Positions 36,862 through 49,778 of a stretch of DNA of 64,000 nucleotides are shown piece after piece. The translations under genes and the position numbers were made by a program. The notes beneath the pieces were generated by a model, which was not told where the DNA came from, made no database searches, and saw only the letters and a list, made by a program, of their open reading frames with translations. Source of the stretch: Phlebiopsis flavidoalba (taxonomy: Eukaryota; Basidiomycota; Agaricomycetes; Polyporales; Phanerochaetaceae); contig JAOCPU010000010.1 in the NCBI GenBank assembly GCA_035772785.1, positions 62,001-126,000 on the forward strand, in the 5' to 3' direction. Every line of letters starts with the position of its first letter. The first letter of the stretch is position 1.

Positions 36862-38021
36862 TGGGTAGATTTGCTGAAGTCAAGCTGTGGAAAGGCGCAG
36901 ACTCAAATACGACAATAAATATATGGCTGCTGCTAAGATAGTGCCGCGTGTTTTAAAACATATAGAGTTCTAGTTGCTCCGACTTGACATCTCATTACCG
37001 ACCGGCATAGGAATTAAAACAAATGACAGATTTGCCCTTGACGAAGGAAGGCAACAAACATAGTGATCGTGACTACGCAGTCTTTCTTAACAGCCACAGA
37101 AACCTCGACTGGGTGGCGGAGATGTTTGGGCGAATGCTCACCATTTTCAGACATGAATAACCCCGTTTGGCTTGATTCATTCGGGTCGACTGGATGATAA
37201 AGCGATTGTATAAATCAGCGGAACACTCCACCGAGGGGTTGATCTCGGGCTACGATTGGGCCGTGGGCGGGGAAGTCGGAGACTGTGTAATACAAAACAA
37301 ACATGTATCGGAGCCGACGTGAGCGGGAAACTTCTCTGATGAGGCATCTGAATGTGTTTGAAGCAGATGGATCACATAGAGAGAACGACGAATGTTTCCC
37401 TGTTTGCGGAACACCGAATTGTTACTCGTAACACAGCGCACGGGAGAACATTTTCGAATTAGATCTTATTGGTACCTAGCCTCAGTTTTACAATCAGTAC
37501 TCATCATTTGGTGACTAAAAACATCTCGTCCGGGGTGCGCTACTATGAAGCTCCTCGTGCTGAAAGTGCTACAAATCAAGCACGGCGAAGCTGTTTGCCA
37601 GTGCAAAAGTTGATCTTGAATTTCCTAGAGGGAATCGTTCATTCAGTATTTTGACGAGATATGCTACCCCAGGGAAATCTTCAGCTTCAACTCATTAGTA
37701 GTTCTTTCTGGTGTGGGACGAATAGTAGTGGGCTGCAAGTGAACAAGTCTGGCGGCGACTTACTTACTGACACTGACCCTGGGAATTGATGCCGATTCAT
37801 CATCCTGACCAATCGGACTCACGTCGATCTATGGGGCGCCTACAATAAACCGCCTAAAATTCCTTGTATTAGGTCCCTTCTCCTGAAACGTCTTGCAGTA
37901 CATTTCTCCGCTTGGACCGCAAGATCTGCTGGATACCTCTGAAACGCTTCCGCGGACCTCCGAGAGCAACGGACGACTGCTGATGGCGAAATACACTTTC
38001 AACCCTTTGTCTAAGACCTCG
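36862..38021. other. Intergenic, about 1.1 kb
   Basis: Upstream regions of the DUF6534 gene (minus) and the DnaJ gene (plus). It has only 60-65-codon ORFs without features. Confidence 0.35.
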
Positions 38022-40118
38022 ATGGCCGCGAACAAGAAGAAACAGCAGAAGAAGAAGCAAAGCAAAGGGCCGCGAGTGCGAACGCCGCCGCGGGTGCCGC
38101 AGATCACGTAGAAGTGTAAGTATAGGGGATAAGGGGACTCTATACAATCTCTTCTATAACCATGATTCTCCAGACAAGATGAAGGCAGTCAGTAGGCGAT
38201 GCCGACAGGATCCGCCGTCGCCTATACATTGTGTAGACCAGGAACCGCTGCCAGAACCGGAGCCACGGTTCGATCCTATCACAGGAGGCAGAGCAAGTGA
38301 AAGGCCAGGGAAATGAACTTTTCAAAGCCGCGAAAGACTGCTCCTCGAAGCTGTCGAGAAATGTTATTCTCGGGCCATAGGTACGTACCGACTTCTACAC
38401 TTCCGGGCACACGAGTTTCCTTACAGCCCCTCGTCATGTCTCTTAGCTATCATTAGAGCTCAACCACCCCAATGAACCTACGTATCTCACTAATCGTGCG
38501 GCATCTTACATGGGCCTCAAGAAATTCAGACCCGCCCTGGCCGATTGTCAACAAGCCGCTACGCTGTCAGGCCGCTGCACCCTCCGTGAAAACACTTACT
38601 CGGGCTCTAGTCCGCGATGCACAGTTGTCGACCGGCTCGACTGCTCCTGCGCTCTCGACGCTGAGGACAGTGCTCGAGCTCGAGCCCAAGAATGCACCCG
38701 CGCTACAGCTTCAAAAGAAGGTTCTCGAACTTGAGGCCCATCTGCGGAACTTTGAGGGTGCAAAGAACCGCAAGGATTGGGGTATGGCGCGGCTGGCGTT
38801 GGAGAAATGTATGCAGAGCATGGACGCGGAGGGTGGAGATATACCTCTTCAGTGGAGACTATGGCGCGTTGAGCTGGAGATTACACGAGGACAGTGGGAC
38901 GCTGCCAGTTTGTCAGCAAAGTACGTCCATCGACCACTCTGTCATGATTTCCGACTGATTCTAGGATCGCAGCGATGCATACCGCCTCGAACCTAATTTC
39001 ACCAGACGTTTCTCACCCTTCGGGGCCTGCTCACACGAAAGTTCCTCACGGCCAAGTCGGCACAGGCGCTGCTGCAACACGCGCAATCGGCATTGCGACT
39101 GGACCCTGGTCACGAGCCGGCAATGCGGCTGCGTAAATACGTGTGCGAGATGTCGACCGCTTGAAGGACGAGGGTAACGCGGCCTTCAAAGCTGGGCGGC
39201 TGGAGGAGGCCACGAGAAAGTACGCAGAGGCACTGGACGTAAGTAATTTACTCCGGCGGCTTGCGCGGAAGTTGAATTTGTTGCGTAGAAAATCGGCACC
39301 AACGACACAGAAGCCAAGGGCACGGCCACATTCGAGCCATGCTCCTCTCTAACCGTGCCACCACACTTCTAAAGGTTAGGCGTCCCGGCAGAAATTCTGC
39401 GACACATACTCAAACTGTCAAATCTATAGATGCAACGATACGATGACGCACTTCGCCGACACAGAAGCATCAATCGAGCTCAAACTCTTTGTCCTTCAAA
39501 GTCTATCGCACACGCGCCCGATATACCTGCATCTCGAGAAGTACGAGGCGGCGATCCAGGGACTTCAAGTCGGCAATCGAGCAGGCCGAATCCGAAGGCT
39601 GCGACGGCGACGCGAAGGCGTTGAAGACCGAGCTGCGGAAAGCGGAGGTCGATTTGAAACGGAGCAAGAGCAAAGATTACTACAAAATCCTTGGTAAGTG
39701 ACAAGAGCCCGTTGACACATCGAAGTTGGCTACACCTGCTGTCAGGCGTGTCTCGCGACTGTACCGAAGTGGAGATCAAGAAGGCATACCGCCGGGAGAG
39801 TCTCAAACATCATCCAGACAAGGGCGGTGACGAGGAGAAATTCAAGCTCGTCGCAGAAGCGCACAACCGTTCTGTCCAACCCGCAGACCCGACAGCGGTA
39901 TGATCTCGGTGAGGACGACGAGACGATGGGCGGCATGGGTGGCATGGGCGGAATGGGTGGCATGGACTTTGCCGACCTCTTCGCGCACATGCACTCTCAA
40001 GGCGGATTCGGCGGATTCGGTTGGGTCCTCGTTCGGTGGTGGTGGTGGTGGTGGCGGCGCCAGAGGCTTTGGCAACAGCCGTCAATATGGATTCCAGTCG
40101 CAAGGCTTCCCCTTCTAA
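38022..40118 (+). CDS. DNAJC7: TPR-DnaJ cochaperone (DNAJC7/TPR2 type), frame-broken
   Basis: A Lys/Gln-rich start ([16 protein letters not shown]) precedes TPR repeats. These read [80 protein letters not shown] and [20 protein letters not shown]. Next is [20 protein letters not shown], the J domain, with HPD at 39811-39819 (HHPDKGG). The tail is Gly/Met-rich ([20 protein letters not shown]) then poly-Gly, ending [14 protein letters not shown] at TAA 40116. The family hands clients between Hsp70 and Hsp90. Indels shift frame between TPR blocks; about six introns. Confidence 0.88.
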
Positions 40119-40359
40119 TTACCTCTGCGTCTGAATCATACCCAGTCTGCTTGTAGATGTACTCTACCCTTCCGCGTTGTATGTTCTTTCGCCGTTGTTT
40201 GTCTGTATTGTTCATGTACATGCCCTGATTTCATCATTATCTCGTTCATCATCATCCGTCTTGCACTACTATGTCGTTACATGAAGTCCCCTGTGCTATA
40301 TACAACCCTGACCCTTGAACTGTCATCGAACCCATAGTTTATAAAAATAGTTTGAACGG

Positions 40360-41889
40360 TTAGCCGTCTAACGGGGATTGCGGCGTCGGTCTTTTAGGCC
40401 CATGTCGAGATAGCTCTACCACAGTTCTGTTTCCCACGAGAATCGGGACGTCCAGGAGCCTAAAAGTGGGGCCGGTAACGAACATCTGCTTCGAGTACTT
40501 CGGGATTCCTTCCTCCGAATCTGGACCCTTGTCCTCTACATCGACGGGGGTATAGGATATCAGTGGAAAGGTTAAATCGTCGACATCGTATGGGCGCTGT
40601 TTCGCGTTCGCTCGAAACGGATGTTCAACACAAGGCGTGGACCCTTGCACAAGCTGTAAGCCACGAACGCGGAACAACAAACAAAACTGTCGCGGACACG
40701 ACTTACCACAGACCCAAGAATGGCCAACAAAACCAGCTGAAAAAGACATCGAGCGTCAGCCACCAAAATCCGGCCGGTGTGAGACCTGTACCCACGGAAG
40801 CCCCAACGCCGCCAGCGTCGCGGGTGCTATGGTGAAGAACAGCGTGTTTGCCACATTGGCGACTAGGTGCGATCAATTGTTGACGTCCGGCGGTGCGACG
40901 GTGGCGGACTCACCAAAAACAAGGAGAAATGCCCACATGCCGTCCCCGGACGAGAATGACAAGCCAGCGTACCACCCGCCCCACCCCTCAATACGGGGCA
41001 GTGTAGTATTTGTACAGTGTTAAATCCGAACAAGAAAGCCTCGAATATGATGGACGTAATACTAAAAACATCATGTAAGAAAAATGGCAGGTACAACACA
41101 GGATGGTTGTGACGTGCCTATACGCGATTATTTCGACGGGAAACCGTGTTTCCTCGCAATTAGGTGAACGCCATAAGTTTAGGAAGACTACTAATAGACA
41201 GGCTAATCGCCATAATTATTAGCTGCGCCACAAACATAGGTATGAGGAGCTGCAAAGAGGCGTCTGCTGGCTGTGTACAATCGCATAAACTGGAACAGCG
41301 TGGGACATGTCAACGACTCGAAGAATGTTACATTAAAATGCGTGGCCTCACTGCGCATTATAAGAATGATTTCGACGGGCGATCTCAAGGACTACCGCTG
41401 AGATTGCTTCTATGATGATCCATTGCTGGCAGGCAGTGTGCAGGGCTTCTGGTGTTTAATATGCTATATCAAGATAATAAATTATCGATATTCACGAGAT
41501 GATGGCAGGGCCAGTGGTCGTATACTCACATGAGGGATATGACCGGATAGTAAACGCGTTATGAGATACAACAGTTTAAGAGGCTGGAACTTGTTTTTCT
41601 GCAATCATAAAGTTGAGTTTGAAGGATTGACAGGTTGGCTGTACCATCTTACGTCCAGATATAAACAACCTGGAAGGACGTCAATCCTATTCAGATTTCA
41701 TTGCCTGTAGAGCTCGTAACTCACCTCATCATCGAAGGTGATCAGAAGGTCCCATACCAGAAGGCGAGGGCTGCGAGTAAACTGCGAGGCCGCTTCTTCT
41801 GACTGCATCAACTTTTCGATATCGCCAGAGAGCAGATCCTGAAGGCCTGATTGACAGCTAGGATCGCATTCGACCTTTGTTCCCATCAA
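40360..41889 (-). CDS. DUF6533-type seven-pass membrane protein
   Basis: The N-terminal exon ends RLLVWDLLITFDDE, followed after introns by VVYIWT and KNKFQPLKLLYLITRL, the DUF6533 signature (D-LITFD-E..W..KW...L.YL..RY). Next come CQQWIIIEAISAVVLEIAVE, IILIMR and YTASRRLF. Then LSITSIIFEAFLFGFNTVQ, MWAFLLVF, VANVANTLFFTIAPATLAALG and LVLNIRFER lead to a hydrophilic acidic tail (DVDDLTFPLISYTPVDVEDK). That order fits one complete gene rather than several small ones. The family is large in Agaricomycetes and of unknown function. Each intron is 45-60 bases. The stop is uncertain (40360 or 40572 depending on frame). Confidence 0.6.
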
Positions 41890-42798
41890 AAATACCGCGT
41901 AGTCAAGCCTCTACTGAAGAAGCCACGGCAGAGACGGAGCACAGGACGTCGGTTAGGGGTTTCCAGGACGAACTGGGGATGAAATCGCATACTCGACGCT
42001 CGACATTCCAAGGACTTTCGCGCTCCAGATTCAAGAGCACAGCATCTCCGGAGTGAGCTCGCGGTGAGCTAAGCTTCACTATTTTTTGAAGTCAGTATGA
42101 GAAGGTGTAACATATGCACTACGGGTCGGCATGTTTATGGCGGGGATGAAGAAGAATTTATAAGACATGTGTTTCAGCACAGACGTGAGTGTTTCGAAAT
42201 AAACGCTGGGGACGGGATCAATTGAGATCATGCACCTAAACTCTTACCACCACACCACCATCACCATGAACAAGAGCACATAACCCTCCTACTGGTGACG
42301 AAAATGTATTGCTCTTGCTGTGCTGCTTGTCGAGGTACGTTCCCAGGAGCGGCGGTGGGCTGGACCTATTTCGTAGGTAAGCCCCGCGTCAGCCTCTATT
42401 CTTCTCTCCCCCACCAGGGCGTGCATTGCGGTTTAACTACCCATTTCAGGCGGGTCTGCGGAGCTAGCCACGGGAAACCAATGGAGGCTGGAATTTACAA
42501 CAGCCCCTGTCAGGCCACGAGGTTATCCAGAGCCGAAGGGGTGGCTGGGTGCGTACAGACTCGCTTATGTCCTGTGACTCGCGATCGCTGCCAGCCCCAT
42601 CCGTTGACCTGCGCTACCACACCAACACACCATCTTCTTCTTAGGCACCCACACCCTTTCCCAGAAACGGCATAAGGACTGTCAGACAGACGTCTACACC
42701 CTTACTACCGCCGGCACTCATATAAAGCTGGTCTTTAACACGACGCACCTCCTTTTGCTCTACGTCACCTACTCTGCCTATAGCCATCTCTTGTAACC
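41890..42798. other. Intergenic, about 0.9 kb, with BTB promoter
   Basis: Contains a 126-codon plus-strand ORF (42295-42675) that is Cys/His-rich but lacks any domain pattern; a TATAAAG lies at 42721-42727, 72 bases before the BTB ATG. Confidence 0.4.
42721..42727 (+). promoter_or_regulatory. TATA box of the BTB gene
   Basis: TATAAAG 72 bases before the ATG at 42799, followed by a pyrimidine-rich leader. Confidence 0.5.
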
Positions 42799-43653
42799 AT
42801 GGTCACTATCGTCTCGCACTACGTTTCGCCTCGCCTAACGCGGATCTGGTGCTACGCTCGAGCTCACCCAAGGTAGTCGAGTTCCAGGTGCACAAGTCCA
42901 TCCTCGCCGCGGCGTCTCCCTTCTTCCCACCACATGTTCGAACTCCCCCAACCCAGGAGGCAGGCCCCTCGGAACATCCCCACTGTCGACGTCTCCGAGA
43001 GCTCTCGCACGCTGGAAAAGCCTTCTTCGTTTTCATCTACCCTGTACCGAAGCCGGAGGTCGAGTCACTGGATGATCTCGTATCTCTGCTCGAAGCCGCC
43101 TCCAAATACGACTTCGAGGGGGTCATCGACCACCTCCGCGCGCTGCTCGTCGCGAAACAGTTCATCGCATCCGACCCCGTGCGAGTGTACGCTATCGCAT
43201 CTGCCGCTTCGACCTGGACGATTGGAGGCGAGGGCAGCCTCGCGGCACACGTTGACCACCAACGTGCTGGACACACACCGCTCTCAGAAGACGCTCAAGT
43301 GCATTACGGCGTATCAGTATTTCCAGCTGCTGACGCTTCATCGGCAACGCGCTGCTGCGGGCGCAGGAGCTGCTCATTCTCCCGGAGAACGTCAAGTGCA
43401 TGATGTGCAACGGCACGCACTACGACGGCGCGTTTCTACCCGCCCAAGTGGTGGAAGGACTTCGAGGAGCGCGCTGCGCGCAAGGAGCTCGCCGTCCGAC
43501 CCACGACAGACGTCATATTCTCCATGCCGTTCCTGGCTCAGTCGGCGCGTCGCGGGGTGCGAACGCTGTGTTGCGGGAAGCATATTCGAGGCCCAATTTG
43601 GTTTTTTTGCAGAGCTTCGGCAGCGCATTGATGATCTTCCAGGCACCATATAA
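42799..43653 (+). CDS. BTB/POZ domain protein
   Basis: The N-terminal half is a BTB fold: ADLVLRSSSPKVVEFQVHKS, ILAAASPFF, PTVDVSESSRTLE, FIYPVPKPEVESLDDLVSLL, EAASKYDFEGVIDHLRALLV and VYAIASRFDL. The C-terminal part includes CMMCNGTHYDGAFL and KWWKDFEERAARKELAVRPT, a Cys-containing region often found at the end of Agaricomycete BTB proteins, and stops at TAA 43651. Such proteins are dimerisation or Cullin-3 adaptor modules; the target is unknown. Indels near 42928 and 43220. Confidence 0.78.
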
Positions 43654-43950
43654 ACGGAGGTGTCCACGAATTGACTTTGCTCTCGGACAATATGTATTGA
43701 ACTTGTAACATAGCATCATGATTTGTCACTTCGACTCTCCACGCATTCCCATCGATGTAGCTTACGACTTTGGACGAACTCATGTACACCTATGATATAG
43801 CACATGTAATCCATCTCTCGGTGACCCACGCCCAGTACATCTTGAATGATTGTCCCATACACCATTAGATACTCGGTGGTTCGAAACACCTCATACAACA
43901 ATAGCTCTCCCAAGCTTCGTAACTCACATTTCGTGTATCCAAAGGTACAA

Positions 43951-44596
43951 TCATGCTCCACACGATCCCAGTCTCTTCGAAGCTTGTATCGAAATTCCGT
44001 AATTTACCCCGTGGCTGTGCGTAGTTGGAGCAGCATCGGATGCGAGGTCACACACCTCTACAATCTGCAGGAACGCGCTCGGATCATACAAGAGTCTCTC
44101 TGTGGATGATCCAAGCCTTCCCAAACAGACTGTCGGTCCGAACATGACGCTATGTGGCGTGAACACTTCTCGACTCGCGCTGGCGGGCTGGACAGACCAG
44201 AACATATAAGGATTTCCATATTCTCTGGAATGAAACCTTGTAATAAAGACTAAGTCTGGTGGCGATTCAAGAGTGCGTTGGGCGGGGCCAGACTGGACCA
44301 AAGCGACGCCACCGGGTTTATGCAATACGGCTAAGGCGCTTTTACCGTAAAAGTGCAATGTTCTGTTGCGATAACATGGTGCATCTGTCAGACGGAGCGC
44401 CATGTTGCCATAATATAGAGCCGTGACCCACACGGCTATGGCCCAGAAGAGCAGCTTCTAATAACCTTTTGACCACTGGTATAAGGGTGCTATCGATGGA
44501 CTGACCCTTCCAAGATTCTTGCATCTTAGGAGAAGAAGGACGATGTGGCGAAATAGCGAAGCGACTACCATAAGACGGCGACGACGCAGAAGACAT
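43951..44596 (-). CDS. Single-pass membrane-anchored protein, unidentified
   Basis: Start at 44596: a Ser/Pro-rich tail (SRFAISPHRPSSPKMQESW), then after a 50-base intron (GTCAGT..TTATTAG) one hydrophobic segment LLFWAIAVWVTALYYGNM. It is followed by a long uninterrupted luminal-like frame (YRNRTLHFYG, ALAVLHKPGGVALVQSGP, PDLVFITRFHSREYGNPYMF). This is a type II membrane layout. I do not recognise the family, and the 3' exons are not resolved. Confidence 0.42.
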
Positions 44597-45379
44597 TCAA
44601 AGACTGATACCTGCACAGTTGACGTGCCCAGTATTAGCTAGAGACTAAATGAGAGATAGCGAGAAGCGAATGATCAGATACCGCCTAAGCTTTGAATTGC
44701 ATGTGGCCGAGCATATTCTTGTACAAAAGAGTAGATACCTAAGACTTGCAGAAAAGAAGTTGACTGGTTTGGTCATTTCAAGATTCAGCATCTGCAAAAC
44801 CTTCAGGCAACTTTCACATTCAAAATAATGTGCATGGCTTTTTTTTCTGGTCTACCATTGTTTGCTCATGAGGAATTGTAAGATTTCAATTTTGGGCGGG
44901 TTCCACTTGCCGCATTCGTATTTTGGGCGCGAATGATAAACATGGGCAAAAAAAAAAACAGAAGGCTCGTGAGTTGTCCTTGACGTCAGGCTTCACGCAT
45001 ATTTAAATCCAAAGCTCTTGAGCCTGAATTGTGAATTTCAAGCACGGTAGCTTTTTCGCGTACCTGGCAGTGCAATCTGCACCTATAATCTCTGTTGTCT
45101 CGGGATATAGAGGGATATAGATCGTATGAGATTAGTGAGTGCTGACATCGGACGTACGCATCGATTGACCTCTGAAAGCATCGTCATGTCGTGGTCTTGC
45201 CAGTGGCCGAAGGTTCAAAGCCTCAAACCGTCCAAATCATTCATCATTAATCATTGATGGGTTTAGCTGAATCGGGTTAGGGTTATCTTGTGATGATGCA
45301 GGCGCTTCTCTGGACCTCGAGCTCGCTGTACCCGACCTTCATGCCGCCGTTACTGTGAGCTTCATGCTCGCCACGGCCG
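44597..45379. other. Intergenic, about 0.8 kb
   Basis: AT-rich, with A and T runs near 44840 and 44950. No ORF of note. Divergent spacing between the membrane-anchored gene and the deubiquitinase. Confidence 0.35.
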
Positions 45380-48111
45380 ATGAACTCTCCATACAACCGC
45401 CAGAGGAACTATAGACAGGGCCGGACACGCCATCGCTACGACGCCCGAGGCCGTGACAATTCTGACAGCTGGTTTGCCGACCTCCTTGCGAACGATACCT
45501 TCCAGCAGATTGCACCTCTACTCTTTGTGTTCGTCGTACCTCTGCTTGTTCTCGCCACAAACAAATACAAGAGGACTCTATCATATCCACTGCGACTTCT
45601 CGCTCACTTCTTGGCTATGGTCCTACAAGCTTTGGGTGCTGTACTACCGTGGAACTGGAGCACTGGGTCTAGAGAGAACGCAAAGTTTCCGAGAAGAAGA
45701 AAGCCGTAGTCAGGACCCGTGCAGGGCAACAAGCTCAAGCGAATGGATCAGCTCAAGGTGAGCACTTCTTAGCTGTATCCTCCTCCCTCTGACACGATTA
45801 GACTCGAGCAAGGAGGAGTTCAGTGACCAAAAGCATGGTCATCAAGCTGAGGACGTTCGAGATGACGGCTACTATCCTGGAATTGTCAACATATCAGGGA
45901 CGTACTGCTTTATGAACTCTACCCTCCAGGTGCGCTTGTTTTAGCTTGCTACATCTCTCGGTCGTTGCTAAGTCTTGTATGAATGTATCTCTTAGGCCCT
46001 TGCCTCGCTGTCTTATGCTCAACCACAAATCGACTCTATTTCATGCTAGAGCAGAGGAACTTGACGTTCCCACTCCAGTTGTTGACGCATTGCGTGACAT
46101 ACTCCATGGTAAGTGAGTATGGCCTAGACTGTCTCGCGCCCTCACCTCAAACTTCGTCCGCTAGAACTCAACACTTCCCGCTCAAAGCCGGACATCACTC
46201 CGACCGCATGCTCTCATTGAGGCGCTATCGGCTCCTGGTCCGCCTTCGTCGAGCTCTCGTACTCGTACCACCAACCGCCTGTTCTCGTCGCGTGAGCATC
46301 AGGATGCTCAGGAACTGTTCCAGGCCGTCATTGAAGCGGTTAAAGACGAAGCTGCTGAAGTGGCCCGGGAGGCGGGGCGGGATCTCGGCCTCGGCGGAGT
46401 TCTACCATCAAGCTCAAAGACTTTGGTGTCTAATGGCCATGCTCTCGTGAACGGCTCTGCAGCGCGCAAGGACCGGGAATGGGAACTGTCGAACCCTATG
46501 AAGACTGTGTTCGATGGCCTCACAGCCAATCGCCGAAGTTGTGTGGAGTGCGGCTACACCGAGGCCGTAATGCACTTTACCTTTGATAACTGGCAGCTGG
46601 CTCTCCCCAGAAGTGTGAGTACAGTTCTAGAATACTCACTCGTTCTAATGCTGACTAAAATCAGGCTTCGTGTAATTTGGGCGACTGTTTGTCCGACTAC
46701 ACCCGCCTAGAACTTCTCACCGACTGTATATGTCGGCGGTGTTCGCTTGAGGCAAACGCACGAAAAATACTTACGGGACGGTCATGCGGAAGTCGGCACA
46801 TCTTCAACCGCCTCCTCACCTACAAACTCTTCTCCAATGAACGGTCTTACCCGGCGATGCCAGATCATCCATGTCGAAGTCCAAGAAGAAGCGTCATCAG
46901 GAGACGCGGAAGCTTGCAAGTCGAGTCAAGGCTTTGTTAGACGAAGGCAGAATAGAAGAGGATGTGAAAGGCGTGCAAGTCGTCAAGGTCACGAAGGCCT
47001 CGACGAAGCAGGCTATGGTGGCGAGGGTGAGCAGGCTTCCCCTGCGGGTACCGACCTGATACTCACGTGCCTTCTATAGCCTCCGCCTGTGTTTAGTGCT
47101 TCATCTCAACCGTTCCATGTACTTTGGGGGATATTACGGAGCTAGCAAGAACAGCTGTCAAGTCATCTTTCCAGAGATACTCGACCTGACGCCGTACACC
47201 ACGGGTGGTATGCTGAACGTTAGCCCTCAGGTTCCGATATCAGGTCCGGGCTTCAAAAGCTCCCTGTTCGCCTCTGCCGCCCTTGAGCCCAGGGACGACC
47301 CCCTCACCCGCACACTCTATCGCCTCAGCGCCGTCGTTTGCCACTATGGACAGCACTCATTCGGGCACTACGTGTGTTTCCGCAGGCGACCACGGCCACC
47401 ACAGCTACCAGATGAGCAGCGGTGGGAACCCCCGAGATGGCGGATCGAGGACGCAGGAGGCCTAGCTGCGCTGGAAAGCAGGAGGGGAACCGGAACGGGT
47501 TGGTTACGGATAAGCGACGACTCTGTGCAAGAGTGCGGCATCGAGAACGTGCTGCAGGAGGGTTCCGGAGCGTTCATGCTTTACTACGAGAAGATCGTGA
47601 TGGAGTCGACGCGTTCTGTGGCGAAGCAGGAGCCAAATGGCTCTTCGACGATTCCTGATACAGACTCGGTACATCAGGTTCCCAACGGAGATGTGGCCAA
47701 GGCACATAGAGTGTACGCGGTGGAGGACGATGACCGCACACCACGATGCTCTGAAGAGACACTAAAGCCGACAAACGGCTTCCACAAAGCCAACCTTTCC
47801 GTGGCGTCCCTCTCGTCACTGTCCTCCACTCCAATCGATATCGGCTCCCAACAGACGCGCACGCTAGGAGTGGTTTGCAAAGTGCAATGTCCGTGGGCCT
47901 TTCGTCGTCTTTGACGAAGACATCGTGGATGGAGCCGAGGCTTGTCAGGAGTGTGAGCCTGTCTGCGCGACAGCTCGGTGACACGGATAGTCGGCCATCC
48001 GTGTCACGGACACATTCTACGGAGAGCAGAGTGGATGATCACTCTCTACACGCCGAGCCCAACGGCCATCCACCAAACATGAACCATTTGGACAGCTCGA
48101 AAGTAATATGA
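45380..48111 (+). CDS. UBP1: Ubiquitin-specific protease, membrane-anchored UBP1 type
   Basis: Cysteine protease that removes ubiquitin. The N-terminus has basic residues then hydrophobic IAPLLFVFVVPLLVLA, an ER-type anchor as in yeast Ubp1. The Cys box VNISGTYCFMNSTLQ has the catalytic TGC at 45906. Central parts include REHQDAQELFQAVIEAVKDE, NPMKTVFDGLTANRRSCVEC (a CxxC zinc knuckle), HFTFDNWQLALP and YTRLELLTDCICRRCSLEA. The His box YRLSAVVCHYGQHSFGHYVC has its His at 47366-47368. GWLRISDDSVQEC and AFMLYYEKIV close the fold, followed by a Ser/Thr-rich tail to TGA 48109. Introns and a few indels. Substrate unknown. Confidence 0.87.
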
Positions 48112-49564
48112 ACGATCCCGCTACCAATGCGGTATGGCCTGAAGTATGTGTTTTTCTGTGTTCCTTATCCTCGGAACTCATAAATCTCGCAGACCCTCTC
48201 TAGGTTATGCCCTTGCCACATCATGTTCGCACGAGGCGGCGCCAGTATCCTGCTCGCAGCGATGGCTTCCACTGTAACCGGCCGGGACCATACCAGGAAG
48301 GATTGTCCAGCATTATTATCGGTACGAGTGCTACACGATATCCGAACTTCATAATAGAAGAACCCACCCCTCTTCACCTGATGTATCCTTATTTCTAATG
48401 TTCCTCACATCAGATCCGACTCACCCTCTCAATCCGTGTATATCAACTCCTCATTGACGCGTTTGATTTAATTTGTTTTTCGTACATCTGACCCAACGCT
48501 CTGCTTTGTATCGTGTTCTGCTACTCTATATTAGTTTTCGGAATTTACCCGTAGCTGCGAGAGCCGCAAAGCGACTCCAGCACCGCCGCAGCTCAACAAC
48601 TCCGAGCCTGTCGCCTTTTTCACTTAGCATAACTCTACGCAATGATGCGGGGTGCGCCATGTTCGCTGGTGAGTAGTTCATCCGGATCCATTCCCAGGAG
48701 GCTGATGTTGTTGTGGGTAGATCTCAATCTCATGGCGGTGTACATACTCCATCATCTGCCCTGACGGACTTGACTTTGAAACCCTATGCATGATCCAGTG
48801 ATCCAGTCCTCGCCACATCATTTGCTGTATTCTCTCCTATTTTCTCGCTGCTCGGACATGGCGGCTATAGCGATTGGAACACACATCCAATTGGTGCGTA
48901 CCTTCTTGGACGTGCTATGAACTGGCTTCGCTTCACAAAGTGCGCAGGTGCGACTTTCGTACATCTACTAATTCTGAACACCGTTGTTACAACATCCAAG
49001 TTTCATGTACTACACAGCCATAACATCATAACATACCCGTCCACCGATCTCTTGGCGTGGTACTAATGACCCATCAACGCGCCCAGATTGATGACCACAC
49101 CCCTGAACTAATCTAGCATGGCGCGCGCTGGATGTGATCGCCACAGGGACGATCATGGTTCGCTCCTGTGTCCACTTCACCTAGAACTTCAACCGACCCA
49201 TCGTGTAGAAGTAGGAAAACGTGACTTACTCCCAACTTCCTCAGGGAAAACTCGAATACCCCGCTATCATCCTTATAGTAAGTCTTTCAATCTTAATCTT
49301 TCGGTCAACAAGCACCGTCTGAAACCATGTGTGTAGAATGGGTTATCGTGCCGCCCGTAGCTTTGACTGATCCGGCGCGGCGACCGGGTAGCCTTCACGT
49401 CATCTCGATGTGTTTGAGAGCATTACATGTGTACAGCCGGCGCATTGCGATGGCAACATCTGTGCGGAGGTTTTCGTCAACACGATGCACCGCGGCGAGC
49501 TATCGGGTGGTATCAACCCGGCGTGCACCGCCTCGTCGTGATACAGTGCGGCTCTGCACGGGCG
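48112..49564. other. About 1.4 kb without a supported gene
   Basis: Several short ORFs. One at 48223 starts MFARGGASILLAAMASTVTG, which looks like a signal peptide and could open an intron-rich secreted protein, but no family is recognisable downstream. No repeats noticed. Confidence 0.3.
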
Positions 49565-49571
49565 TATAAAA
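49565..49571 (+). promoter_or_regulatory. TATA box of the repeat-peptide gene
   Basis: TATAAAA 208 bases upstream of the ATG at 49779; the only TATA match in the leader. Confidence 0.45.
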
Positions 49572-49778
49572 CGGCTGGTATCATCGCTGTTGCTCCTCAG
49601 GCCGGTTCCTCCTTTCGAAGCAACTCTTTCATTCGACACTGGTTGGTGAGGTCGATCCCTCCTTCATCCATGTTGGAGATATGGCTGACACGAATCCTCT
49701 TCAGTCTACTTTGTTCTTATTTTTAACGTCTCTTTCACGAATCGCACCTCCAGCCCACGAAGCCTTTGACTGCTCATC

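Noticed and set aside
40572..41889. Two or three separate small membrane-protein genes
   Set aside because: The pieces in order reproduce one DUF6533 protein from its N-terminal signature to its LVLNIR tail, so a single gene is preferred.
42295..42675. 126-codon Cys/His-rich ORF
   Set aside because: Cys spacing is irregular, no signal peptide, and codon content does not resemble neighbouring genes.
45274..45285. GGGTTAGGGTTA, resembling a telomere repeat
   Set aside because: Only two units, in the middle of a gene-dense interval; chance or a minor interstitial match.
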